A DNA stretch of 45,101 bases from Candidatus Nanopelagicales bacterium (lineage in GTDB: Bacteria; Actinomycetota; Actinomycetes; S36-B12), in the NCBI GenBank assembly GCA_030830865.1, contig JAURME010000072.1:1-45101 (forward strand). The letters run 5' to 3'. The position numbers were made by a program, and so were the translations under genes. The notes beneath the pieces were generated by a model that was not told the origin of the DNA, ran no database searches, and saw only the letters and a list, made by a program, of their open reading frames with translations. This document shows positions 1 through 9,068 of this stretch, piece after piece. How positions within the stretch are numbered: the stretch's first letter is position 1; every line of letters begins with the position of its first letter.

Positions 1-151
1 CCGCACGGTCCCCGCAGAGCACCTCGAACAGTCCCACCGCGGTGAGCCCATCGGCGAGGAGCCGGCGCACGACGGGGATCACCCGGCGGTCGCGGGCGAG
101 CTCCCGGAACGTGTCGAGGGCCGGAGCCACGGCCCCTGTGAAGTCGGTCAT
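1..151 (-). CDS. trpE: Anthranilate synthase component I, N-terminal fragment
   Basis: Only the first 50 codons are inside the window; the rest lies beyond the left edge. The reading begins [10 protein letters not shown], followed by [13 protein letters not shown] and a [17 protein letters not shown] segment. This is the pattern of the TrpE N-terminal domain, which carries the tryptophan feedback site. TrpE makes anthranilate from chorismate with glutamine amide nitrogen, the first step of tryptophan synthesis. The ATG overlaps the hisI stop codon by 4 bp (ATGA), so the two are probably translated from one mRNA. A hisI-trpE junction is common in actinomycetes. The call rests on a short N-terminus only. 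Confidence 0.8.
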   Translation of the reverse strand, partial: MTDFTGAVAPALDTFRELARDRRVIPVVRRLLADGLTAVGLFEVLCGDRA

Positions 152-504
152 ACCGTGCCGCCGGGTGTGACCGCGTCGGCATCGAAGCAGGTTCGGTCGC
201 CTGTGTGACAGGCAGCGCCGACCTGCTCGACGAGGAGCAGGACCGTGTCGCCGTCGCAGTCCAGTCGGACCTCGCGGACCTGCTGCACGTGGCCGGAGGT
301 GTCACCCTTGGCCCACCGCTCCCCGCGACTGCGACTGAAGTAGACGGCACGTCCGGTCTCGAGGGTCTCCCGCAGGGTCTCCGATGTCATCCACGCCATC
401 ATCAGGACCTCGCGCGTGTCCCACTGCTGGGCGATGGCCGGCACGAGGCCGTCCGACGTGAACCTCGTGCGGGTGATGACGTCGTCGACGTCGTCCGGTG
501 ACAT
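148..504 (-). CDS. hisI: Phosphoribosyl-AMP cyclohydrolase
   Basis: 118 aa, the normal size for a monofunctional HisI without a fused HisE domain. It opens the purine ring of phosphoribosyl-AMP in histidine biosynthesis. The metal-site signature is complete: D82-C83-D84-x-D86 followed by A98-C99-H100-T and C106, which supply the Zn and Mg ligands. W38 to E42 (AWMTSE) and the YFSRSR segment near residue 55 are also family-typical. ATG at 504 is chosen because the protein begins right at the family N-terminus; there is no clear Shine-Dalgarno. CAGAAT sits 6 nt before the ATG and may be a -10 for a leaderless message. It is separated from the other his genes by a plus-strand gene. Confidence 0.95.
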   Translation of the reverse strand: MSPDDVDDVITRTRFTSDGLVPAIAQQWDTREVLMMAWMTSETLRETLETGRAVYFSRSRGERWAKGDTSGHVQQVREVRLDCDGDTVLLLVEQVGAACHTGDRTCFDADAVTPGGTV

Positions 505-510
505 GTCGCC

Positions 511-516
511 ATTCTG
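511..516 (-). promoter_or_regulatory. Possible -10 element of a leaderless hisI-trpE promoter
   Basis: CAGAAT on the minus strand, six bases before the hisI ATG. It matches the position, but not the first base, of the TAnnnT elements found before six other genes in this window. No -35 or Shine-Dalgarno is evident. Confidence 0.35.
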
Positions 517-527
517 CCGGGGCGCGG

Positions 528-598
528 GAGTCGAGTCATGAGCGCCTCCTCTGCCTCTCGCTGCCGGTGTGCGAGAGTCGGGACATGAGCGCCTCCTC
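528..598 (+). repeat. Imperfect 24-bp direct repeat around the start of the TIGR03085-type gene
   Basis: The 24 bases at 528-551 and at 575-598 agree at 22 positions, with a 47-bp period. Each copy contains ATGAGCGCCTCCTC. The upstream ATG (538) opens a 16-codon frame whose TGA (586-588) overlaps the downstream ATG (585). This may be a relic of a small tandem duplication, or a short upstream ORF coupled to the main gene. Confidence 0.6.
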
Positions 599-1226
599 CC
601 CTGCCCAGCGCGAGCGCCACGAGCTGGCCGAGCTCCTCCTCGAGACCGGCCCCGACGCGGCCACCCTGTGCGAGGGCTGGACCACCAGGGACCTGGCCGC
701 GCACCTCGTCGTGCGGGAGTCCCGCCCGGATGCCGCACCCGGGATCCTCTTCAGTCCGCTGGCCGGCTGGACCGACCGCGTGCAGCAAGCCGTTGCCTCT
801 CAGCCGTTTCCCGAACTCGTCCGCAAGGTCCGCACCGGCCCACCGACCCTGTCGGTGTTCTCGCTCCCCGGCGCGGACTCCGCGGCGAACCTCGTCGAGT
901 ACTTCGTGCATCACGAGGATGTTCGCCGCGGCGCGGAGGGCTGGGCCCCACGGGACCTTCCCGCCGACCTGTCCGACGGCCTGTGGAGGCGGCTCTCGGG
1001 GATGGCACGCCTGCTGTTCCGCCGGGTTCCCTGCGGTGTCGTGCTGGAGCGCACCGACGGGTCGGGCGAGACGGTCACGGCGAAGAAGGGCACGTCCCGG
1101 GTGATCCTGCGCGGAACCGCGGGTGAACTGGTCCTGCGCGCCTACGGCCGCACGGCGGCGCATGTGGATCTCGCGGGCGATCCTGAGTGCGTCACGGCCT
1201 TCGAGAGTGCCCGCCTGGGGGTCTGA
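585..1226 (+). CDS. TIGR03085-type / maleylpyruvate isomerase-like metal-binding protein
   Basis: 213 aa. It resembles the actinobacterial TIGR03085 family, which shares the DinB-like four-helix mycothiol-dependent maleylpyruvate isomerase N-terminal fold. Visible marks are [18 protein letters not shown] near residues 29-46 (the family histidine before a conserved acidic residue) and [10 protein letters not shown] near 106-115, which would supply the other metal ligands. The substrate is unknown. The start is the ATG at 585, just after a near-copy of the same start region 47 bp upstream. It is convergent with hisF, with only 6 bp between stop codons, so no separate terminator fits. It sits between hisF and hisI on the opposite strand and has no obvious role in histidine synthesis. 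Confidence 0.75.
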   Translation: MSASSPAQRERHELAELLLETGPDAATLCEGWTTRDLAAHLVVRESRPDAAPGILFSPLAGWTDRVQQAVASQPFPELVRKVRTGPPTLSVFSLPGADSAANLVEYFVHHEDVRRGAEGWAPRDLPADLSDGLWRRLSGMARLLFRRVPCGVVLERTDGSGETVTAKKGTSRVILRGTAGELVLRAYGRTAAHVDLAGDPECVTAFESARLGV

Positions 1227-1232
1227 CCGGCG

Positions 1233-2003
1233 TCAGCGCACCGGGTAGCCGGCCCCGGTGAGCTCGGCCTTGACCTCGCCGATGCTCAGGGTCCCGAAAT
1301 GGAAGACGCTGGCGGCGAGCACCGCGTCAGCGCCGGCGCCGACGGCAGGGGCGAAGTCACCGATGCGGCCCGCCCCGCCGCTGGCGATCAGGGGCACCGA
1401 CACCTCACGACGCACCAGCTCGATCAACGCCAGGTCGTAGCCGGACTCGGTGCCGTCGGCGTCCATCGAGTTCAGCAAGATCTCGCCTGCTCCGCGACGT
1501 GCACCCTCGATCGCCCACTCGACGGCATCGATACCCGTGCTCTGGCGACCGCCATGCGTGGTGACCTCGAAGCCGCTGGTCGTGGTCACGCCGGCCGGGC
1601 ATCGCCGGGCATCGACGCTGAGGACGACGCACTGGGCACCGAAGCGCTCCGCGGCCTCGGTCAAGAGCTCGGGGCGGAGGATGGCGGCGGTGTTGACGCT
1701 GACCTTGTCCGCGCCCGCCCTCAGAAGCCGATTGAAGTCCTCGGCCTCGCGCACGCCCCCGCCCACCGTGAGCGGGATGAAGACCGTCTCGGCCGTTCGG
1801 GACACGACGTCGTACGTGGTCTCGCGGTCACCGCTGGATGCCGTGATGTCGAGGAAGACGAGTTCGTCCGCGCCAGCCTGTCCGTAGGCCGTCGCGAGCT
1901 CGACGGGGTCGCCGGCATCACGCAGGTCGACGAAGTTGATGCCCTTGACGACGCGGCCGGCATCGACATCCAGGCATGGGATGACCCGGATCGCGACGCT
2001 CAT
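1233..2003 (-). CDS. hisF: Imidazole glycerol phosphate synthase, cyclase subunit
   Basis: 256 aa (beta/alpha)8 barrel. With HisH it converts PRFAR and ammonia to imidazole glycerol phosphate and AICAR. The N-terminus [17 protein letters not shown] carries the first catalytic Asp (D12); VVLSVDARR carries the second. Phosphate-binding loops are seen as LTVGGG and IASGGAG. ATG 2003 is chosen because it begins at the family N-terminus and has AGGTGAG just upstream; the open frame further upstream has no family similarity. Its start is 16 nt downstream of the priA stop, so it should be co-transcribed with priA. Confidence 0.97.
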   Translation of the reverse strand: MSVAIRVIPCLDVDAGRVVKGINFVDLRDAGDPVELATAYGQAGADELVFLDITASSGDRETTYDVVSRTAETVFIPLTVGGGVREAEDFNRLLRAGADKVSVNTAAILRPELLTEAAERFGAQCVVLSVDARRCPAGVTTTSGFEVTTHGGRQSTGIDAVEWAIEGARRGAGEILLNSMDADGTESGYDLALIELVRREVSVPLIASGGAGRIGDFAPAVGAGADAVLAASVFHFGTLSIGEVKAELTGAGYPVR

Positions 2004-2019
2004 GTGCTCACCTGACCCG

Positions 2020-2796
2020 TCACGGACCCGGCGGTCCCCACTCGTAGGGGTCGTATCGCGCCTCGATCGCGGTGATGGCCTCGGCGAGGGTGAAGGCCCC
2101 GTCGTACAGTGCACGCCCGACGACGGCCCCCTCGATCCCCATCGGCACCATCTCGGCGAGCTTGTGGAGGTCCTCCAGGCGGGAGATGCCGCCGGACGCG
2201 ATCACGGGTCGGTCGGTGGCCTTGCAGACCTCCTTGAGCAGGTGCAGGTTCGGACCCTTCATCGTGCCGTCCTTGGCGACGTCCGTCACGACGTAGCGCG
2301 CACAGCCTGCGGCGTCGAGCCGACCGAGCGCCTCCCAGAGGTCACCACCCTCCTGGGTCCAACCACGGGCGGCGAGCGTGTGGCCCTTGACGTCCAGACC
2401 CACCGCGATGCGGTCACCGTGCTCGGCGATCGCCTCGGCGGTCCACTCGGGATTCTCCATCGCTGCCGTGCCGAGATTGACGCGCTCGCAGCCCGTGGCC
2501 AGAGCTCGCTTCAGGGACTCGCCGGCGCGGATGCCTCCGGAGAGCTCGACGCGGACGGCGCCGCGCACCGAGTGCACGACGTCGCGGAGCAGGTCGGCGT
2601 TGCTGCCGCGGCCGAAGGCCGCATCGAGATCGACGAGGTGGATCCACGTGGCACCCTGCTCGACCCACGAGCGGGCGGCGTCCAGCGGGGAGCCGTACGT
2701 CGTCTCGGTGCCCGCCTTGCCCTGCACGAGGCGCACGGCCTGGCCATCGGCCACGTCGACAGCGGGCAGGAGCTCGAGCATCCGGGGTGTGTTCAC
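2020..2796 (-). CDS. priA: Phosphoribosyl isomerase A (bifunctional HisA/TrpF)
   Basis: 258 aa from GTG at 2796 (253 aa if ATG at 2781 is used). The sequence follows actinomycete PriA closely: [17 protein letters not shown] with the catalytic Arg, a first-strand Asp, VELSGGI, and [10 protein letters not shown] with the Arg/Trp pair that lets PriA take both the histidine and the tryptophan substrates. It would isomerise ProFAR (histidine) and PRA (tryptophan). Actinomycetes with PriA usually lack a separate trpF; this cannot be checked here. The start lies 10 nt after the stop of the SGNH hydrolase gene. TAGGGT 7 nt before the GTG may be an internal leaderless promoter, or its AGGG may act as a weak ribosome site. 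Confidence 0.93.
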   Translation of the reverse strand: MNTPRMLELLPAVDVADGQAVRLVQGKAGTETTYGSPLDAARSWVEQGATWIHLVDLDAAFGRGSNADLLRDVVHSVRGAVRVELSGGIRAGESLKRALATGCERVNLGTAAMENPEWTAEAIAEHGDRIAVGLDVKGHTLAARGWTQEGGDLWEALGRLDAAGCARYVVTDVAKDGTMKGPNLHLLKEVCKATDRPVIASGGISRLEDLHKLAEMVPMGIEGAVVGRALYDGAFTLAEAITAIEARYDPYEWGPPGP

Positions 2797-2803
2797 GCCC
2801 GGA

Positions 2804-2809
2804 ACCCTA
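2804..2809 (-). promoter_or_regulatory. Possible internal -10 element for priA
   Basis: TAGGGT on the minus strand, 7 nt before the GTG start of priA. Its first three bases are also the TAG stop codon of the SGNH hydrolase gene. It resembles the TAnnnT-N6 elements before other genes here but with one extra spacer base. AGGG could instead act as a weak ribosome-binding site. Confidence 0.35.
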
Positions 2810-3649
2810 TCCAGCCGTGGGGCCACGTCGGATCGCGTGCCCGTCGCCCTCGACCGGCACCGTGCGCAGGACCGGATCCTTGGGCTGACGCCCATCACCG
2901 CTGGACACGCCGCGCAGTCGCCGCCCGACCCAGGGCAGCAGGTGGCGACGGATCCAACGCAGGTCGGTTCGTGTCGCCTCGACACGGCCTGGCTGCGCAG
3001 CCGGTGGCAGCGGCACGCGCCACCAGCCGACCTCCCCACCGAGAAGTGTCGGATCGGTGACGTTGAGGGCCTCCAGGACCGCCGCGGCCACGCGTCGGTG
3101 GCCCGCCGAGGTCAGGTGGAGACGGTCCTCGTTCCACAGGCGTCGATCCGTCAACACCGTCGCCGACTCGAGGTCGACGACGATCGCACCGTGGCGATAG
3201 GCAGTCTCACGCACGTTCGCGTTGAATCGCCCGAATCTCTCGGCGAGCAGGGTCGCGAGCCTCCCGGTGCCCCCGGCCCGACCGACCGCGGTGAAGAGCA
3301 CCACGCGATCCGCGGAGTCCGCGACCGCCGCCACCGCCGTCTCGTAACGACGGAAGAGGGCCGGAAGGTCCGTGCCGCGGCGCAGGACGTCATTGGCTCC
3401 CGCATGGAAGGTGAGGATGGTCGGGTCCATCGCGCACCCGGACGAGACCTGCTCCTCGATGACCTGGTCCAGCAGCTTGCCCCGCACCGCGAGATTGGCG
3501 TACTGAACCGCCTGGCCCCGAAGCGACTCAGAAGCCGCGAGCCCGACGGCGACGCGATCGGCCCACCCCATGTGGTGTCCGTCCGAACGCAGGTCGTCGC
3601 ACATCCCCTCGGTGAACGAGTCACCGAGGCAGACGAGTCGAAGGCTCAT
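2807..3649 (-). CDS. SGNH/GDSL-family hydrolase inside the his gene run
   Basis: 280 aa. The four SGNH blocks are present: GDSFTEG with nucleophile S11, a block-II glycine near G57, GAND at 84-87, and DRLHLT with the acid/base pair D175 and H178. These enzymes are esterases, lipases or acyl-hydrolases; the substrate cannot be read. There is no signal peptide, so it is probably cytoplasmic. The last 90 residues are basic, lack a known motif, and may be a small C-terminal extension. The gene is 17 nt downstream of hisH and 10 nt upstream of priA, so it is embedded in the his operon. TAGGGA six bases before the ATG could be a degenerate -10 or a weak ribosome site. Confidence 0.88.
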   Translation of the reverse strand: MSLRLVCLGDSFTEGMCDDLRSDGHHMGWADRVAVGLAASESLRGQAVQYANLAVRGKLLDQVIEEQVSSGCAMDPTILTFHAGANDVLRRGTDLPALFRRYETAVAAVADSADRVVLFTAVGRAGGTGRLATLLAERFGRFNANVRETAYRHGAIVVDLESATVLTDRRLWNEDRLHLTSAGHRRVAAAVLEALNVTDPTLLGGEVGWWRVPLPPAAQPGRVEATRTDLRWIRRHLLPWVGRRLRGVSSGDGRQPKDPVLRTVPVEGDGHAIRRGPTAG

Positions 3650-3666
3650 CGCACGTCCCTACCGGG

Positions 3667-4302
3667 TCACAGTGAGCGGACCCAGTTCTCCAGGAGCGCC
3701 AGTCCTGCGTCACCGGACTTCTCCGGGTGGAACTGGGTGGCACACAAGGGGCCGTTCTCCACTGCCGAGACGAACTCCTCGCCGTGACGGGTCCACGTGA
3801 CAGCGGGCGGCTGGCGGTTCGGGTCCTCGTATCCCGGATCCCACGACCGCACCGCGTACGAGTGGACGAAGTAGAAGCGCTCATCGCTCACCCCTGCGAA
3901 GAGCGACGAGTCCGCCGGTGGACGCACGGTGTTCCAGCCCATGTGCGGCAGGACGTCGGCCTGCAACCGATCGACCGTGCCGCGCCACTGGCCAAGACCC
4001 TCGGACTCGACGCCGTGCTCTACCCCTCGGTCGAACATCACCTGCATCCCGACGCAGATGCCGAGCACCGGGCGCCCACGGGAGAGACGGCGGTCGACGA
4101 TCACGTCGCCAAGGACCGCTCGGATGCCCTCCATGCACGCGGCGAACGCTCCGACACCCGGCACGACCAGTCCGTCGGCGCCCTGCGCCGCGTCCTCATC
4201 ACTCGTCACCGTGACATCGGCGCCGACACGCTCCAGGGCCCGCTGCGCGGACCGTAGGTTGCCGGAGCCGTAGTCGAGGACGACGACGCTGGGGAGGGGC
4301 AT
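3667..4302 (-). CDS. hisH: Imidazole glycerol phosphate synthase, glutaminase subunit
   Basis: 211 aa class-I glutamine amidotransferase. It releases ammonia from glutamine and channels it to HisF. The catalytic triad is C83 (LGICVGMQ), H192 and E194 (QFHPEKSG). The N-terminal [13 protein letters not shown] and the PGVGAF oxyanion loop are typical of HisH. The ATG shares one base with the hisB stop (TGATG), so translation is coupled. HisF lies two genes downstream, with the SGNH hydrolase and priA between them. Confidence 0.97.
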   Translation of the reverse strand: MPLPSVVVLDYGSGNLRSAQRALERVGADVTVTSDEDAAQGADGLVVPGVGAFAACMEGIRAVLGDVIVDRRLSRGRPVLGICVGMQVMFDRGVEHGVESEGLGQWRGTVDRLQADVLPHMGWNTVRPPADSSLFAGVSDERFYFVHSYAVRSWDPGYEDPNRQPPAVTWTRHGEEFVSAVENGPLCATQFHPEKSGDAGLALLENWVRSL

Positions 4303-4904
4303 CAGGCGGTCGGTGGGGTCAGCGTCCCCTTGGTCGAGGGCACGCCGACCACGCGGGCATCCCGTGCGACGGCCTCGCGCAGCGATCGGGCAACAGACTT
4401 GAACTGGGCCTCGACGATGTGGTGGGCGTTGCGACCGGAGATCACGCGCACGTGCAGCGTGATCTGGGCGGTGGCCACCAGCGACTCCCAGATGTGACGG
4501 GTCAGGGTGGTGTCGTATGTGCCGATGAGCTCGACGAGCTCGGGCTCCTCGTGCACGAGGTAGGGCCGGCCCGAGAGATCCAGCGCCGACTGGACCAGGG
4601 CCTCGTCCAGAGGCACGAGGGCATCGCCGTATCGGCGCAGCCCGGCGCGATCGCCGAGTGCCTCATTAATGGCCTGCCCCAGCGCGAGGGTGGTGTCCTC
4701 GACCGTGTGGTGGGCATCGACCTCGAGATCACCCGTCGTGCGGACGGTCAGGTCCAGCCCGCCGTGCTTGGCCAGTTGCGCGAGCATGTGGTCGTAGAAG
4801 GGCACGCCCGTCTCGACCGAGCTCTGGCCGGTCCCGTCGAGATCGACCTCGACGAACACCGAGCTCTCCTTGGTGCTCCGCTCCACGCGGGCGCTGCGAC
4901 TCAT
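4302..4904 (-). CDS. hisB: Imidazoleglycerol-phosphate dehydratase
   Basis: 200 aa, the monofunctional actinobacterial type without the phosphatase domain. It removes water from imidazole glycerol phosphate to give imidazole acetol phosphate. The manganese-binding motifs are all present: DHML near 38-41, HHTVED at 65-70, the HIWESL segment, and AHHIVEA near the C-terminus. ATG 4904 is preceded by a good GAGGTGAGGG ribosome site and overlaps the hisC stop by 4 bp. Confidence 0.98.
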   Translation of the reverse strand: MSRSARVERSTKESSVFVEVDLDGTGQSSVETGVPFYDHMLAQLAKHGGLDLTVRTTGDLEVDAHHTVEDTTLALGQAINEALGDRAGLRRYGDALVPLDEALVQSALDLSGRPYLVHEEPELVELIGTYDTTLTRHIWESLVATAQITLHVRVISGRNAHHIVEAQFKSVARSLREAVARDARVVGVPSTKGTLTPPTA

Positions 4905-6052
4905 CTGCCCTCACCTCGTTGACTCGACGACCGTGTCTGCCCGGCGTCTACCTCCTGCATGACCTGCTGCAGAGCCGCCCTGAACATACCGTTCTCCTCC
5001 GGCGTGCCGACCGTCACTCGCAGCCAGCCCTCCGGACCGGTCTGCCGGATCAGGACCCCGCGGTCCAGCAGGCCCTGCCACACGACCGCTCGGTCCCCGA
5101 ACCTCCCGAACAGCAGGAAGTTCGCATCACTGGGCGCTACGTCGAATCCCTCGGCCTCGAGCCACTCGGCCAGCGCGTCGCGTTCGCGCCGCACGAGCGA
5201 CACCTGCGCCTGCAGCACGTCGGCGTGCGCCAGCGCCGTGGACGCGACGGCCTGCGTCACCGCGGACAGGTGGTAGGGCAGCCGCACGACCATGAGGGCC
5301 GCGACCACCGCTGGGTCCGCTGCAATCGCATAGCCCAGGCGCGCGCCGGCCAGGGCGAAGGCCTTCGACATCGTGCGGGACACGACGAGGTTGGGGTGAT
5401 CGGGCAGCAGCACGCAGGCCGAGGCGACACCCTCGTGTCGGAACTCGGCGTAGGCCTCGTCGACGATGACGACCGCACCTGCCTGTCGGGCCCCCTCGGC
5501 GATGGCGGCGATGTCCGTCAGTGCCAGCGCGGTGCCGGTCGGGTTGTTCGGTGACGTGAGGATGACGATGCTGGGCTTCCGCTCGGCTATCACGCGTCGA
5601 GCCTCGGCAACGTCGATGCGGAAGTCATCGGTCCGCGGGTAGGTCACGTACTCGGTGAAGGTGTCACGCGCATACTCCGGGTACATCGAGTACGTCGGAT
5701 CGAAGGTCATCGCGAGACGACCGGGACCACCGAAGGCGAGGAACAGCTGGTGCATCACCTCGTTCGACCCGTTCGCAGCCCACACCTGGTCGACCGAGAC
5801 GTCGACGTGGGCCTCGGCGCCGATGTAGGCGCACAGCGCCTCGCGCAGGGCCACGGCCTCCCGATCGGGATAGCGGTTGAGGGTGACAGCGACCTCGGCG
5901 ACCGCGTCACCCATCGCCCTGGCGAGGTCTGCCGGGACGGCGAACGGGTTCTCGTTGACGTTCAGCCGCGCCGCGACGTCGAGCTGCGGCGCGCCGTAGG
6001 AGACCTCTCCCACGAGGTCCTCACGCAGCGGCAGCTCGAACGAGCCGCTCAC
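4901..6052 (-). CDS. hisC: Histidinol-phosphate aminotransferase
   Basis: 383 aa fold-type I PLP enzyme. It transfers the amino group from glutamate to imidazole acetol phosphate. The PLP lysine is K230 in [23 protein letters not shown] (167-173) and VDEAYAEF (197-204) are the cofactor and substrate loops; NENPF near residue 33 is a family mark. GTG 6052 is chosen because it overlaps the hisD stop by 4 bp, has GGAGAGAAGG just upstream, and lies at the family N-terminus. Confidence 0.97.
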   Translation of the reverse strand: MSGSFELPLREDLVGEVSYGAPQLDVAARLNVNENPFAVPADLARAMGDAVAEVAVTLNRYPDREAVALREALCAYIGAEAHVDVSVDQVWAANGSNEVMHQLFLAFGGPGRLAMTFDPTYSMYPEYARDTFTEYVTYPRTDDFRIDVAEARRVIAERKPSIVILTSPNNPTGTALALTDIAAIAEGARQAGAVVIVDEAYAEFRHEGVASACVLLPDHPNLVVSRTMSKAFALAGARLGYAIAADPAVVAALMVVRLPYHLSAVTQAVASTALAHADVLQAQVSLVRRERDALAEWLEAEGFDVAPSDANFLLFGRFGDRAVVWQGLLDRGVLIRQTGPEGWLRVTVGTPEENGMFRAALQQVMQEVDAGQTRSSSQRGEGR

Positions 6053-7377
6053 GCCTTCTCTCCGGAGGCACCGTCGTCCAGACGCGCCTGGATGGCCGCG
6101 CCATGCGCCGGCAGATCCTCGGCGTCGGACAGGGCGAGGACGTGCGGCGCGACGTCGCGAAGGGCCTTCTCGTCGTACTCCACGATGTGCACACCCCGAA
6201 GGAACGTCTGGACCGAAAGCCCCGACGAGTGCCTCGCCGATCCTGCGGTCGGCAGCACATGGTTGGACCCAGCGCAGTAGTCGCCCAGCGAGACGGGTGC
6301 GTACGGGCCCACGAAGACCGCGCCTGCGTTGCGCACCCGCAGGGCCCACTCACGGGCGTCACGGGTCTGGATCTCCAGGTGCTCGGCCGCGTAGGCGTCT
6401 GCGACCGCAAGGCCCTGTTCGAGATCCTCGACGAGGACGATGGCGCTCTGGGTGCCGGAGAGGGCCTCGGTGATGCGCTCGACGTGCTTGGTCTCCGCCA
6501 GCAGGCGAGCAACCTCGGCGTCGACGCGGTCCGCGAGGTTCGGATCATCGGTGACGAGGACCGCCGCGGCCAGGACATCGTGCTCGGCCTGACTGATGAG
6601 GTCGGATGCGACATGCACCGGGTCGGCTGTGCCGTCGGCGAGCACCATCACCTCGGTCGGGCCGGCCTCGGAGTCGATCCCGATGACCCCCTGCAGTGCA
6701 CGCTTGGCCGCCGTGACGTAGATATTGCCGGGGCCCGTGACGAGGTCCACGGGCTCACAACGGCCACCCTCGGGGAGATCCACGCCGAACGCCAGCATCG
6801 CGACGGCCTGGGCTCCTCCGACCGCGTAGACCTCCTCGACGCCCAGGAGGTGGCAGGCAGCCAGGATGGTCGGATGCGGCCATCCGCCGTAGTCACGCTG
6901 CGGCGGGGACACGACCGCCAACGAGCCCACTCCGGCCTCCTGGGCCGGGACCACGTTCATGATGACGCTGCTGGGATAGACGGCCCGACCACCGGGCACA
7001 TACAGTCCCACGCGCTCCACCGGGATCCACCGCTCCGTAACCGTCCCCCCTGGCACGACCACCGTGGTGGTGTCGGTGCGCCGCTGGTCGGCATGCACCC
7101 GGCGGGCGCGGGCGATCGACTCGAGCAGGGCGGCGCGGACGGCCGGGTCGAGGCCGTCGGCCTGCTCGGCGAGCACCTCGGTCGGCACACGCAGGAACGG
7201 CGGACGGATACCGTCGAGCTTCTCGCTCCAGCGCAGCACGGCGGATGCACCCTCGGTACGGATGTCGCCGATGATCGGGCGGATGCGCTCTTCGGCATCG
7301 GCGACATCCATGGCCGCCCGGGGGACGACAGCCCGAGGATTGTCCTGCGAACCACGAAGGTCGATGCGGCGGATCAC
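6049..7377 (-). CDS. hisD: Histidinol dehydrogenase
   Basis: 442 aa zinc enzyme. It oxidises histidinol to histidine in two NAD-dependent steps, the last reactions of the pathway. Seen in order: [46 protein letters not shown], and AAEHLEI with the catalytic Glu-His pair. It is the first gene of the his run. The start is GTG at 7377 (MIRRIDLRG), only 22 bp from the divergent start of the Lon-domain gene. There is no Shine-Dalgarno, but TAGGCT lies exactly 6 nt upstream, so the transcript is probably leaderless. Confidence 0.97.
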   Translation of the reverse strand: MIRRIDLRGSQDNPRAVVPRAAMDVADAEERIRPIIGDIRTEGASAVLRWSEKLDGIRPPFLRVPTEVLAEQADGLDPAVRAALLESIARARRVHADQRRTDTTTVVVPGGTVTERWIPVERVGLYVPGGRAVYPSSVIMNVVPAQEAGVGSLAVVSPPQRDYGGWPHPTILAACHLLGVEEVYAVGGAQAVAMLAFGVDLPEGGRCEPVDLVTGPGNIYVTAAKRALQGVIGIDSEAGPTEVMVLADGTADPVHVASDLISQAEHDVLAAAVLVTDDPNLADRVDAEVARLLAETKHVERITEALSGTQSAIVLVEDLEQGLAVADAYAAEHLEIQTRDAREWALRVRNAGAVFVGPYAPVSLGDYCAGSNHVLPTAGSARHSSGLSVQTFLRGVHIVEYDEKALRDVAPHVLALSDAEDLPAHGAAIQARLDDGASGEKA

Positions 7378-7383
7378 CCTCGT

Positions 7384-7389
7384 AGCCTA
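7384..7389 (-). promoter_or_regulatory. -10 element of a leaderless hisD operon promoter
   Basis: TAGGCT on the minus strand, followed by 6 nt (ACGAGG) and the GTG of hisD. With a usual 6-7 nt from -10 to the transcription start, the mRNA would begin at or next to the start codon. No clear -35 was found. It overlaps the facing -10 at 7388-7393 by two bases. Confidence 0.65.
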
Positions 7390-7393
7390 CGCT
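7388..7393 (+). promoter_or_regulatory. -10 element of a leaderless promoter for the Lon-domain gene
   Basis: TACGCT on the plus strand, followed by 6 nt (GCCGGG) and the ATG at 7400. It has the same geometry as the facing hisD element, with which it shares positions 7388-7389. There is no Shine-Dalgarno for the ATG, and no clear -35 was seen. Confidence 0.65.
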
Positions 7394-7399
7394 GCCGGG

Positions 7400-8068
7400 A
7401 TGTCGGACCTGCTCCCGCTGTTTCCCCTGAACACACTGCTGGTGCCCGGACTGGTCCTCCCCCTGCACGTGTTCGAGCCGCGCTACCGCGGGCTGGTGCG
7501 TGACCTCATGGAGCTCGAGGACGATGACTCCCGGGAATTCGGGATGATCGCCGTCCGGGAAGGGCGGTCGGTCGAGCGGGAGGGCATCGATGCCCTGTAT
7601 CCCGTGGGGGTCACGACCATCCTGCGTCAGGTCGAGGAGCATGCGGACGGCCGATTCGACATCGTCACGACGGGTGCCCGGCGATTCCGGCTGCGATCCC
7701 TCGATGCGAGCGAGCCCCTCCTGCGAGCGGAGGTGGACTTCCTGGCCGAGGCGACCGACGGGGGCGATGAGGTGATCGCGCGACGGGTCACGGAGCGCTT
7801 CCAGGACTACCGAGAACTCCTCGGAGGACAGGTCCAGGCCTCGGTCGGTGAGGACGGGATCCCCACGGATCCCACCGTCCTGTCCTACTTGGTCACGGCC
7901 GCCATGGTTCTCCCGCTCGACGACCGCCAGTCCCTTCTCGCCGCTGCCACCACCACCGCACGACTCCGCCTGGCCGATCACCTGCTCGTCCGGGAGCTGA
8001 CCCTCATCGGCGAGCTGTCGGCAATGCCGGCGGTGGACCTGCCCGGCGTGCAGCCGTCGGTCAACTGA
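7400..8068 (+). CDS. Lon N-terminal (substrate-binding) domain protein
   Basis: 222 aa made of a LON/PUA-like substrate-binding domain with no AAA+ or protease domain. The N-terminus LLPLFPLNTLLVPGLVLPLHVFEPRY is the classic Lon-domain opening, followed by FGMIAVREG, YPVGVTTILRQVE and a helical half to residue 222. Such stand-alone proteins are widespread in actinobacteria; their role is not established, though a part in substrate recognition is often supposed. It is divergent from hisD and 10 nt upstream of the YbaK-type gene, so the two are likely co-transcribed. Confidence 0.9.
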   Translation: MSDLLPLFPLNTLLVPGLVLPLHVFEPRYRGLVRDLMELEDDDSREFGMIAVREGRSVEREGIDALYPVGVTTILRQVEEHADGRFDIVTTGARRFRLRSLDASEPLLRAEVDFLAEATDGGDEVIARRVTERFQDYRELLGGQVQASVGEDGIPTDPTVLSYLVTAAMVLPLDDRQSLLAAATTTARLRLADHLLVRELTLIGELSAMPAVDLPGVQPSVN

Positions 8069-8078
8069 GGACGCGGCG

Positions 8079-8567
8079 ATGGCTCGGGCACGCGTCGGCG
8101 GAACCCCGGCAACGGTGGCCCTCGCCGCCGCCGGCGTCGACTTCACGACACACGCCTACGACCATGACCCGCGTGCGACGTCCTACGGGCTCGAGGCAGC
8201 CGACGCGCTTGGCCTGGATCCCGCTGACGTGTTCAAGACCCTGCTCGCCGACGTCGATGCCGACCCCGTGGTGGCCATCGTCCCCGTCAGCGGCACCCTC
8301 GACCTGAAGGCACTCGCGGCGGCGGCCGGAGGGCGGCGCGCGGTCATGACCGACCCGGCGGTGGCGCAACGCATCACCGGCTACGTCGTCGGGGGCATCT
8401 CCCCCATCGGCCAGCGCAGGAGCCTGCCCACCTTCCTCGACGAGTCGGCGATGGCCCGCCCGCACATCTACGTGAGCGGGGGACGTCGCGGTCTGGACCT
8501 GGGCCTCGCCCCCGGCGACCTCGTGTCGGTGACGGGAGCGGTGGTGTGCCCTATCGGCCGCGCCTGA
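8079..8567 (+). CDS. ybaK: YbaK/EbsC-type Cys-tRNA(Pro) deacylase
   Basis: 162 aa. The YbaK/ProX fold hydrolyses mischarged Cys-tRNA(Pro) made by prolyl-tRNA synthetase. The catalytic lysine is probably K53 in DVFKTLLAD. Family segments include GTLDLKALAAAAGG and VGGISPIGQRR, the latter forming the substrate pocket. The start 10 nt after the Lon-domain gene fits a two-gene operon. The last 17 bp overlap, tail to tail, with the minus-strand membrane protein gene. Confidence 0.92.
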   Translation: MARARVGGTPATVALAAAGVDFTTHAYDHDPRATSYGLEAADALGLDPADVFKTLLADVDADPVVAIVPVSGTLDLKALAAAAGGRRAVMTDPAVAQRITGYVVGGISPIGQRRSLPTFLDESAMARPHIYVSGGRRGLDLGLAPGDLVSVTGAVVCPIGRA

Positions 8568-9054
8568 CCTCGGTGATCCAGTCCGACAGCGCGAGAACCG
8601 TGACGATCAGCGCGGCGGCGACCGACCACATGAGGTAGACCGCCGGGAGGGAGACGGTCAGGGGAGCATCGACGATGATCTCTGTGGTCGTGGTGGCCTG
8701 CAGGCCCTCGATGTCCGCCGATCCGAGCCGGGTCCCGACGAACCACATGGCTGCGGTGCCGAGGCCGGATGCGAGCAGGGCCGCGATGAGCACCGAGAGC
8801 AGGTGCTCTCGCCTCATGTAGGCGAGCCCGATGGTGATGGCGACCCCGGCGACCAGTCCGAGGATTCCGAAGGCGATGTCCGAGGCGAGATACTCCTCCG
8901 GCTGGAACCCCTGGGGGGAGGCCGACTCCGGTGCGATGACGAGCGGGACCCGCGGCGCAAGGGCCGACCACACGACCCCGAGGGCCGCACCGCTGATCAG
9001 TCCGACGATGACGCCGGCGCTGATGACCGCACCGGCTCGGCGCTCGACGCTCAT
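8551..9054 (-). CDS. Small membrane protein, DUF2567-like
   Basis: 167 aa with four predicted membrane spans near residues 9-31, 60-80, 85-106 and 137-158. An outside loop follows span 1 and contains an FQPEEYLASD segment. The layout resembles the actinobacterial DUF2567 family, but this is a weak assignment. It starts 14 nt after the dnaE stop with a G-rich ribosome site and is probably co-transcribed with dnaE. Its 3' end overlaps the YbaK gene by 17 bp in convergent orientation. The function is unknown. Confidence 0.7.
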   Translation of the reverse strand: MSVERRAGAVISAGVIVGLISGAALGVVWSALAPRVPLVIAPESASPQGFQPEEYLASDIAFGILGLVAGVAITIGLAYMRREHLLSVLIAALLASGLGTAAMWFVGTRLGSADIEGLQATTTTEIIVDAPLTVSLPAVYLMWSVAAALIVTVLALSDWITEVRRGR

Positions 9055-9068
9055 TCACCCGCCCCCTG

